Shown here: positions 1-5,561 of the stretch, in pieces
Numbering within the stretch: the first letter of the stretch is position 1
How the letters are laid out: every line of letters starts with the position of its first letter
Source of the DNA: Thermoanaerobaculia bacterium
GTDB lineage: Bacteria > Acidobacteriota > Thermoanaerobaculia > UBA5066
DNA: 7,228 bases
Direction: 5' to 3'
Assembly: GCA_017999215.1 (NCBI GenBank)
Contig: JAGOBQ010000215.1
Coordinates: forward strand, 1-7,228
The notes under the pieces: generated by a model
What the model saw: the letters and a program-made list of their open reading frames with translations, nothing else
Databases searched by the model: none
What the model was told of the DNA's origin: nothing
Program-made: the position numbers and the translations under genes

Positions 1-2
1 CG

Positions 3-1559
3 CTCGCGATCGGCGCGCGGCTCCGTACCGCTCCGCAGGCCGGATTCACCTCCGCGCAGGGCCGCATCGCATCCCTCGCCGCTCGAATGGGGCCGCACCG
101 CTTCTTCCTTCCCGCGCCGGCCTCGTTCCTGTGGAGCGGGGGCCGCCTGTCGGGGGCCGGAGCGCGCGTCGGCGCCCGCCGGACGGCGGGAGAGGGGAGG
201 GCGCTCCCGGAAGGCGAGGTCACGATCGACGGGAACGTCGAGACCGGCGGCGCGGGCGCGATCGACGTGCGAGCCACCGGGACGATGGAGGCGGCCTTCC
301 TCGCACCGTTCCTCGGCGTGTCGAGCCTCGAGGGAAGGATGGCGGTTTCGGCGGCGGCGTCGGGGACGACGGCGCGGCCCGTCTTCGAGGGGCGGGTCGT
401 CCTCGACGGCCTCGAGCTCGTCACCTCCCCCGGCGAGGACCCCGTGGAAGCGATCTCGGGGACGATCCTGCTGACGCCGGGCCGGGTCTCGACAGACGAC
501 CTGACGCTCCGCTGGAACGGAGACGTGGCGGTCGCCGGGGCGGCGACCCTCGACGGCTTCGCGTGGACCGGGATTCGGCTGAACGTCCACCTCGACGGGC
601 TCCGCAGCGAGCCCTTTCCGGGCCTCCGCTCGACCGTCTCGGGCGACCTCGTCCTCCTCGGCGACGACGAGCTCCGCTCGGCCCGCGGGGAGCTGACGCT
701 GACCCGGGGCCTCTACGCCGAGGACCTCGACCTCTCCCTCCAGGCGCTCCTCGGAGGACGGCGCGGGGCCGCGGAGGCGCCTCCCGAGCCGACCCGGTTC
801 GACGACGTCGACCTCGAGGTGCGCGTCTCGATCCCGCCCGGGGCGCTCGAGGTCCGCAACAACGTGGCCCGCCTGCGCGGCTCCGGGGACCTCACGGTCC
901 GCGGCACGTTCGGGCACCCGCTCCTCCTCGGGACGATCGAGGCGGCGGAGGGCGGGCGTCTCGAGCTGCGCGGGCTGCGCTACGACGTCACGCGGGCCAA
1001 GCTCGTCTTCGCGAACCCGGCGACGAACGACCCCTACTTCGAGCTCGAGGCGCGGACGCAGGTGAAGGAGTACGCGATCACGCTCGGGGTCTCCGGGACC
1101 GCCTCCCGGATCGTTCCGCGCTTCACGTCGTATCCGCAGCTCCCCGAGGCGCAGATCGTCTCGATCCTCGCGACGGGCGAGATCCCGACCACGACGGCCG
1201 GGAGCATCGGCTCCGTCTCCCCCGTGTCGACCGACCAGGACATCGTGGCGGCCGCCCGCGAGCTCATCACGGGCCTCGCCACCGACGCCGCCGCGAGCCG
1301 GACGAAGGAGTTCCTGCGGCTCGACCGTCTCCAGATCGACCCCGTCTTCATCGGCTCGACGTTCGACGCGCCGCGGCTCACGGTCGCCAAGAGGCTCTCG
1401 AACGAGCTGACCGTCACCTACTCCTACAAGGCCTCCACGGACCAGGAGCAGGTCCTCCTCGTCGAGTACCAGCTCTCCCCGGCGGCCTTCCTGCAGCTTC
1501 TCCGGGACGAGAACGGCGTCTACTCGGCGGAAGTGAAGATCCGGCAGAGGCTCCGTTGA
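3..1559 (+). CDS. tamB: TamB-family (DUF490) translocation/assembly protein, C-terminal part, 5'-truncated
   Basis: The reading frame is open from the left window edge (first full codon at 3) to a TGA at 1557-1559, giving 518 visible residues. The family-like pattern continues upstream of the first ATG (87), so that ATG is internal. The protein is built of repeated short beta-strand units separated by Gly/Asp turns (for example EVTIDGNVETGG, FEGRVVLDGLEL, LTVRGTFGHPLLLGTIEA), as in the long amphipathic beta-groove of TamB/AsmA-like proteins. The end matches the conserved TamB C-terminal domain: YDVTRAKLVFANP, then a YPQLPEAQIVSILATGE segment, then a barrel-interacting tail (RLSNELTVTYSY, VLLVEYQLSP). 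Family members are anchored in the inner membrane, span the periplasm and act with an Omp85 partner in outer-membrane protein assembly or phospholipid transport. An Omp85 gene follows directly, overlapping the stop codon. The usual full length is above 1000 residues, so roughly half or more lies outside the window. Family assignment is firm; the substrate is unknown. Confidence 0.9.
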   Translation, partial: LAIGARLRTAPQAGFTSAQGRIASLAARMGPHRFFLPAPASFLWSGGRLSGAGARVGARRTAGEGRALPEGEVTIDGNVETGGAGAIDVRATGTMEAAFLAPFLGVSSLEGRMAVSAAASGTTARPVFEGRVVLDGLELVTSPGEDPVEAISGTILLTPGRVSTDDLTLRWNGDVAVAGAATLDGFAWTGIRLNVHLDGLRSEPFPGLRSTVSGDLVLLGDDELRSARGELTLTRGLYAEDLDLSLQALLGGRRGAAEAPPEPTRFDDVDLEVRVSIPPGALEVRNNVARLRGSGDLTVRGTFGHPLLLGTIEAAEGGRLELRGLRYDVTRAKLVFANPATNDPYFELEARTQVKEYAITLGVSGTASRIVPRFTSYPQLPEAQIVSILATGEIPTTTAGSIGSVSPVSTDQDIVAAARELITGLATDAAASRTKEFLRLDRLQIDPVFIGSTFDAPRLTVAKRLSNELTVTYSYKASTDQEQVLLVEYQLSPAAFLQLLRDENGVYSAEVKIRQRLR

Positions 1560-4339
1560 GGACGCGCCTCTTCCTCGCCGCGCTCCTCGTCCTCGCCGCC
1601 CTCCCGGCGGACGGTGAGGAGCTCTGGGGGCGCCGCATCGAGGCGCTCGCGTTCCGGGGGGATGCTCCGATCGAGGAGGCGTCGTTCGCGCGCCTCACGG
1701 ACCTCGGCCCGGGGCTGGTGCTGACGGAAGGCGCCGTCCACACCTCGCTCCGGAACCTCTTCGCCACCGGCCGCTTCGCCGATCTCGCCGTGGAGGCGGC
1801 GCCGGCCGCGGAGGGCGCCGTCGTCACGATCGTCTTCTCTGCCGCGGCTCGCGTCGCCGAGGTGGAGGTGGCGGGGGAGCGGATCCCGGTGAAGGGCCGG
1901 GTCCTCGACGCCCTGAAGACCCGCCCGCGCGACAGCTGGAGCGAGGAGCGCGGCCGGACGGCGACGCGTTCGGCGCTCCGCGTCCTCGAGGAGCGGGGCT
2001 ACTTCGAGGCCGAGGTGAAGCCGTGGGTCTCGCCCGGCCCGGACGAGACCTCTGTGAACGTCCGGTTCGAGGTCGTGGCGGGCCGGCCGGCGGAGCCGGC
2101 GCCGGCCGAGTTCACCGGGGACCTCGGACCGCTCACGGCCGACGAGCTCCGGAGGAAGGGGAAGCTCCGGAAGGAGAGGGTCTTCCGGGAGACGGTCGCG
2201 CGGGAGGACGCGGAACGTTACGCGGGGCTCTACCGCGAGCTGGGCCGCTCCCGCGCGGAGGTGCGCTACGAAGGCGTGTCGTACGAGCGGGGCTCGGGCC
2301 GGGCCACGGCGCGGTACGCCGTCTTCGCCGGACCCGACGTCGTCCTCGACGTGACGGGCATCCCGGAGTCGGTGGTCCGGCGGCATCCGGCGTCCCCGTG
2401 GGCGAAGGGGGACCCGCCCGACGCGGACGCCCTCGAGCGGCTGCGCGCGGCGCTCCGCGGGGAGCTCCAGGGGAAGGGGTACGCCCGGGCCGAGGTCGAC
2501 GTCGACGTGGACGTCTCGTCGGACCGCGAGGAGGTCCGCCTCCACGCGGAGCGGGGCGAGCGCTGGGTCGTGGGGCGGACCGTCGTCGAAGGGACCTGCG
2601 CGATCCCCGAGCGGACGCTCCTGGCCGTCCTCCGGACCCGACCCCGCGGGCTCTTCGAGAAGGGGCGTCTCGTCGACGCGGACCTCGCGGCCGACCGCGC
2701 GTCGATCGTCGCCGTCTACCGCGCCCGCGGGTACCCGGACGCGAAGGCGACCGCCGAGGTCGTCACGGGGGCGCTTCCGTTCGAGCTCGACGTCCGCTTC
2801 CGCGTGGACGAGGGGCCGGCCGCCTGGCTCGGTCACGTCTCCATCGAGGGGCTCTCCTCGCTCGACGCCGCCCCGATCTCGCGCCGTCTCCGGGTGCGGC
2901 ACGGCGGTCCGTATCTCCTGGAGGACGTCGACGCCGACCTCGCGTCCCTCCGGTCGGCGCTGGGGGACGGCGGCTTCCCGGACGGCCGCGTCGAGGCGCG
3001 GGCCTCGCGGCGCGCCGCGGAGCCGGGGGCGCCGGTCGTCGTCGACGTCGTCTACGAGGTCTCCGAGGGGCCGAGGGCCGTCTTCGGGAAGACGATCCTC
3101 CGGGGGGCGAGGGCGACGCGCCTCTCCGTCCTCGAGCGCGAGCTCGCGTACGAGGAGGGGGCGCCGTTCTCGATGGCGAGGCTCATCCGGACGCAGCAGA
3201 ACCTCGACCGGCTCGGGGTCTTCTCGCGCGTGGACGTCTCCGGCCTCTCCCCCGAGCCGGGGGGAGCCACGCGGTCGATCCTTGTCCAGGTGGAGGAGGC
3301 GAAGCCCTGGAGTCTCCTCTACGGGCTCGGCGTCGAATACGACGAGCGGGCCGAGCGCGCGTTCAACCCCCGCCTCTCCCTCGCCCTCACGCACGCGAAC
3401 CTCTTCGGACGCGCGATCGCCGGTGTCGTCGAGGCGCGCTACTCGAGGCGCGACACACGGGTCCTCCTCCGCCTCGCCGACCGGTCGGTCTTCGACTCCG
3501 GGCTCGCGGGCACGATCACCGGCTACGTCGCCGAGGAGATCCGGCAGTCGTACAGCGTCCGGCGCGGGGGGGCCTTCTTCGAGGCGAGCCGCGTCTTCGC
3601 CGGGACGGTCAAGGGGGCGCTCCGCTACCAGTACGAGATCGTCGAGCCCGACGCCCCGCCCGACATCCTTTCGGAGATCGAACGTCAGGACCAGCGGATC
3701 CTCATCAATTCCATCGGGGCGAGCACCGTCATCGACCGGCGGGACGACCCGATCGTCCCGTCGAAAGGGTTCTTCGCGGCGGTGGAAGGGAAGTGGGCCT
3801 TCCCGGTCGCCGCCGCGGACGCCCACTTCCTGAAGGGGTCGACGCAGTTCTCGCTCTACCGGCCGTTCCGCGGAGGGACGCTCGCCGCGGGCGTCCGGGC
3901 GGGAGCGACGAAGTCGCTCGTCACGTGCAATCCGGAAGCGAACCCGGGCTGTCTCCCGAACCTCGACACGCCGATCGTCGAGAGGGTCTTCGCCGGCGGT
4001 CGGACGACGCACCGATCCTTCCCGCTCGACGACCTCGGCGTCCCGGGCCAGACGCTCCGGGACGGGCGGGGGATCGGAGGGAACGCGTTCCTCCTGGCGA
4101 ACGTGGAATGGAGGGTGCCGCTGACGGGCGGTCTCGGGATCGTCCTCTTCGCCGACTGGGGGAACGTCTGGGCCGGCCCGGCGTACGTGAAGGTCTCCGA
4201 GGGACGCTGGGGCGCCGGCCTCGGGATCCACTACCTGACGCCGGTCGGACCCTTTCGGCTCGAGTACGGCTTCCGCCTCGACCGGAAGAGGGACGAGGAC
4301 ACCGGAGCCCTCAGCTTCAGCATCGGCTATCCGTTCTGA
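1556..4339 (+). CDS. Omp85 (BamA/TamA) family outer-membrane protein with about seven POTRA repeats
   Basis: Outer-membrane barrel protein of 927 residues, probably inserting proteins into the outer membrane or working with the TamB-like protein encoded upstream. I chose TTG at 1556: it overlaps the tamB stop (TTGA), has an AGAGG ribosome site five bases upstream (1546-1550), and gives an immediate signal peptide (MRTRLFLAALLVLAALPA, cleavage near residue 18-20). Residues 26-585 divide into about seven POTRA-like units: 26-98, 99-178, 179-261, 262-337, 338-424, 425-510 and 511-585. Most carry the helix-then-GYF/GYP/GVF-strand pattern; the third is least typical. Residues 586-927 form the barrel, with the Omp85 motif IDRRDDPIVPSKG at 726-738, the loop-6 motif FAGGRTTHRSF at 812-822 and a terminal Phe in SFSIGYPF. 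BamA normally has five POTRAs and TamA three, so BamA versus TamA cannot be decided. Likely cotranscribed and translationally coupled with tamB. Confidence 0.93.
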   Translation: MRTRLFLAALLVLAALPADGEELWGRRIEALAFRGDAPIEEASFARLTDLGPGLVLTEGAVHTSLRNLFATGRFADLAVEAAPAAEGAVVTIVFSAAARVAEVEVAGERIPVKGRVLDALKTRPRDSWSEERGRTATRSALRVLEERGYFEAEVKPWVSPGPDETSVNVRFEVVAGRPAEPAPAEFTGDLGPLTADELRRKGKLRKERVFRETVAREDAERYAGLYRELGRSRAEVRYEGVSYERGSGRATARYAVFAGPDVVLDVTGIPESVVRRHPASPWAKGDPPDADALERLRAALRGELQGKGYARAEVDVDVDVSSDREEVRLHAERGERWVVGRTVVEGTCAIPERTLLAVLRTRPRGLFEKGRLVDADLAADRASIVAVYRARGYPDAKATAEVVTGALPFELDVRFRVDEGPAAWLGHVSIEGLSSLDAAPISRRLRVRHGGPYLLEDVDADLASLRSALGDGGFPDGRVEARASRRAAEPGAPVVVDVVYEVSEGPRAVFGKTILRGARATRLSVLERELAYEEGAPFSMARLIRTQQNLDRLGVFSRVDVSGLSPEPGGATRSILVQVEEAKPWSLLYGLGVEYDERAERAFNPRLSLALTHANLFGRAIAGVVEARYSRRDTRVLLRLADRSVFDSGLAGTITGYVAEEIRQSYSVRRGGAFFEASRVFAGTVKGALRYQYEIVEPDAPPDILSEIERQDQRILINSIGASTVIDRRDDPIVPSKGFFAAVEGKWAFPVAAADAHFLKGSTQFSLYRPFRGGTLAAGVRAGATKSLVTCNPEANPGCLPNLDTPIVERVFAGGRTTHRSFPLDDLGVPGQTLRDGRGIGGNAFLLANVEWRVPLTGGLGIVLFADWGNVWAGPAYVKVSEGRWGAGLGIHYLTPVGPFRLEYGFRLDRKRDEDTGALSFSIGYPF

Positions 4340-4395
4340 GCCGGGGCCGGCACGGGCGTTGCCGAGGGGGAAGGGCGACCGTGAGGCCGCCCCGC

Positions 4396-4423
4396 TTGCA
4401 CCGCGCGGGCTCCTGCGTATAAT
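4396..4423 (+). promoter_or_regulatory. Sigma-70-type promoter of the tRNA-Asp gene
   Basis: A perfect TATAAT lies at 4418-4423 in otherwise very GC-rich DNA. A weak -35 candidate, TTGCAC (4396-4401), lies 16 bases upstream. The bases after the -10 (GCGCGTCCGCC) form a G+C-rich discriminator of the kind linked to stringent control of stable RNA promoters in proteobacteria. Transcription would start near 4430, leaving a leader of about 28 nt before the tRNA. The -10 is convincing from sequence and position; the -35 is uncertain and the stringent control is inference. Confidence 0.7.
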
Positions 4424-4457
4424 GCGCGTCCGCCCGCTGGGGCCGCTCTTTCGAAAC

Positions 4458-4534
4458 GGGGTCGTAGTTCAGTTGGTTAGAACGCAGGCCTGTCACGCCT
4501 GAGGTCGCGGGTTCGAGCCCCGTCGGCCCCGCCA
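4458..4534 (+). tRNA. tRNA-Asp (anticodon GTC)
   Basis: A complete 77-nt cloverleaf can be folded by hand. The acceptor stem GGGGTCG (4458-4464) pairs with CGGCCCC (4524-4530) with one G-T wobble. The D stem is GTTC/GAAC around AGTTGGTTA. The anticodon stem CAGGC/GCCTG (4485-4489/4497-4501) encloses the loop CTGTCAC, with anticodon GTC at 4492-4494. The variable region is AGGTC. The T stem GCGGG/CCCGT encloses TTCGAGC. The discriminator base is G (4531) and CCA is encoded at 4532-4534. The anticodon and close resemblance to bacterial tRNA-Asp, including G73, fix the identity. It reads Asp codons GAC and GAU. It lies 118 nt after the Omp85 stop with its own promoter and appears to be a single-gene unit. 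Confidence 0.98.
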
Positions 4535-4552
4535 TTTCGATTCAGTCACTTA

Positions 4553-4585
4553 CGGCCCGCCCGGGCTTCACGCCGGGGCGGGCCG
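4553..4585 (+). terminator. GC-rich hairpin downstream of tRNA-Asp, probable terminator
   Basis: CGGCCCGCCC (4553-4562) is perfectly complementary to GGGCGGGCCG (4576-4585). Inside, after one G-G mismatch, GGC/GCC (4564-4566/4572-4574) closes a five-base TTCAC loop. The hairpin starts 18 nt after the tRNA CCA end, where a terminator is expected. It is followed by CTTCACTTCCC rather than a clean T tract, so it may work poorly as an intrinsic terminator, or may serve as a barrier to 3' exonucleases or as a pause site. Confidence 0.6.
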
Positions 4586-4679
4586 CTTCACTTCCCGCGT
4601 CACCCGGGCCCCGTTTCGGCCCCCCGGCCTGCGTCGGCGCGGCGGGCGGTCGTCGAGGAGGCCGCGCTTCACGGCGCGC

Positions 4680-4688
4680 TGCTAGACT
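4680..4688 (+). promoter_or_regulatory. Weak extended -10-like element upstream of the CPBP protease gene
   Basis: TGCTAGACT (TG at 4680-4681, -10-like TAGACT at 4683-4688) fits the TGn extended -10 layout, with four of six matches to TATAAT. It lies 91 nt upstream of the GTG start in non-coding DNA, after the tRNA terminator hairpin, so the protease gene needs a promoter somewhere here. No -35 match is seen at normal spacing. The call rests on position and a partial motif only. Confidence 0.25.
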
Positions 4689-4778
4689 TCGCCGCCCGCG
4701 GGATGAACGCCCACCCCTGCCCATCGACGTCGCGCACGAACCTCCCCTCGGCCCCGAACGCGGGCCGGTGAACCGACC

Positions 4779-5558
4779 GTGAAACCGATCGACCTCTTCC
4801 TCCTTCTCGGCGTCGGGCTGCCGATCGTCGCCGCGATCGTCGTCGTCGCGGCGCGGCGCGGAGCGTTCCGACGTGACGCCTTCCCCGACGGTCGGCGACG
4901 CGCCGGTGCCCTCGTCGCGCTCGGGGTGACGCTCGCGGCGACGACGATCCTTCCGGCGTTCTCCCTCGGGCGCCCGATCGACCCGACCCGCCTGAGCCTC
5001 CCGTCGATCCTCGCGCTCCAGCAGCTCCTGCTCTTCTTCCTGCTCGGGTGGTGGCTCCTCGCGGGGAGGCCGGACGTCTCGGAGTTTCTCGCGCTCACAT
5101 CGACGGAGCCGAAGCGGGAGGTGCGGACGGGGCTCGTCGTCGGCCTCGCGGGCTGGGGGCTGACGGTCGCGGCGGGGCTCGTCGTCCTGGGCGTCCTCCG
5201 CTTCGCCGGCCTGGACGAGGTGCGGCCGATCCCGCCGCTCGTCCGCTGGCTCGCGAGCCAGCCGCTCGCGAGCCGGCTGGTCCTGATCGCGGCGGCCATG
5301 ACCGTCGAGGAGGTCTTCTTCCGAAGCTTCCTCCAGAGGCGGCTCGGCGCGGTCCCCGCCTCGATCCTCTTCCTCGTCTCCCACGGCGGCTACGGCGACC
5401 CGCTCTACTTCGTCGGACTCCTCGCCATCACCACGATCCTCGCCGCGACGTTCGAGAAGACGGGCTCCGTCCTCGCCCCGATGGTGGCCCACGGCACGTT
5501 CGACGCGGTCCAGCTCCTCCTGGTCCTTCCCTCCGCGGTCCGGGCGATCCCGGGCTGA
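4779..5558 (+). CDS. CPBP (CAAX protease/Rce1-like, ABI) family intramembrane metalloprotease
   Basis: Predicted 259-residue polytopic membrane protein. Hydrophobic segments lie near residues 5-25, 43-60, 77-95 and 117-140, with further ones between 166 and 250. The three family motifs occur in order: E177-E178-x-x-x-R182 (TVEEVFFRSF), F198-x-x-x-H202 (FLVSH) and H238-x-x-x-D242 (MVAHGTFD). These are the proposed catalytic and metal-binding residues of the Rce1-type fold, and Asp is an accepted variant of the last Asn/Asp position. Eukaryotic relatives cleave prenylated CAAX proteins. Bacterial ones have varied or unknown substrates, including bacteriocin self-immunity, so the substrate here is unknown. 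The start is GTG at 4779, with GGTGA (4767-4771) seven bases upstream; an in-frame stop at 4704-4706 precludes a longer form with a normal start. It is probably monocistronic, as the next gene converges from the other strand. Confidence 0.9.
   Translation: MKPIDLFLLLGVGLPIVAAIVVVAARRGAFRRDAFPDGRRRAGALVALGVTLAATTILPAFSLGRPIDPTRLSLPSILALQQLLLFFLLGWWLLAGRPDVSEFLALTSTEPKREVRTGLVVGLAGWGLTVAAGLVVLGVLRFAGLDEVRPIPPLVRWLASQPLASRLVLIAAAMTVEEVFFRSFLQRRLGAVPASILFLVSHGGYGDPLYFVGLLAITTILAATFEKTGSVLAPMVAHGTFDAVQLLLVLPSAVRAIPG
5245..5274. repeat. 18-bp perfect palindrome and 11-bp direct repeat inside the CPBP gene
   Basis: GCTGGCTCGCGAGCCAGC at 5245-5262 is its own reverse complement, centred on TCGCGA. 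Its core GCTCGCGAGCC (5249-5259) recurs directly at 5264-5274. In the protein this encodes the local repeat LASQPLASR, just before the EExxxR helix. The match is exact, but the region is coding and GC-rich, so it may be a by-product of codon choice. Confidence 0.6.
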
Positions 5559-5561
5559 AGC

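Noticed and set aside
131..1555. Upstream continuation of the Omp85 reading frame, open from 131.
   Set aside because: The translation is Arg/Gly/Asp-rich and lies entirely within the tamB gene. The real N-terminus is the signal peptide starting at TTG 1556.
1520..4231. A 903-codon open frame on the - strand, antisense to the Omp85 gene.
   Set aside because: Its translation is Arg/Asp/Pro/Glu-rich low-complexity sequence with no recognisable domain. The + strand frame has a signal peptide, POTRA repeats and Omp85 motifs. This is a high-GC shadow frame.
4373..4392. GGGCG/CGCCC inverted arms after the Omp85 stop as its terminator.
   Set aside because: Only five base pairs with a ten-base loop and no T tract, so unconvincing in this GC-rich DNA.
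2023..4422. A 799-codon + strand open frame overlapping the Omp85 gene.
   Set aside because: An Arg/Gly/Ala-rich shadow in a wrong frame with no motif.
4317..4535. A 72-codon - strand frame beginning AGPTGLEPATSG.
   Set aside because: This is the well-known false protein produced by translating the antisense of a tRNA gene.
4703..4771. A 22-codon ORF (ATG 4703 to TGA 4771) just upstream of the CPBP start, as a possible leader peptide.
   Set aside because: No ribosome site was recognised and it shows no codon run or attenuator structure typical of leader peptides; it may be chance.
4512..4778. A possible integration (att) site at the tRNA-Asp 3' end.
   Set aside because: No second copy of the tRNA 3' end and no integrase or mobile gene is visible in the window.
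4542..5492. A 316-codon - strand frame opposite the CPBP gene.
   Set aside because: Charged low-complexity translation. The opposite strand encodes transmembrane segments with three ordered catalytic motifs.
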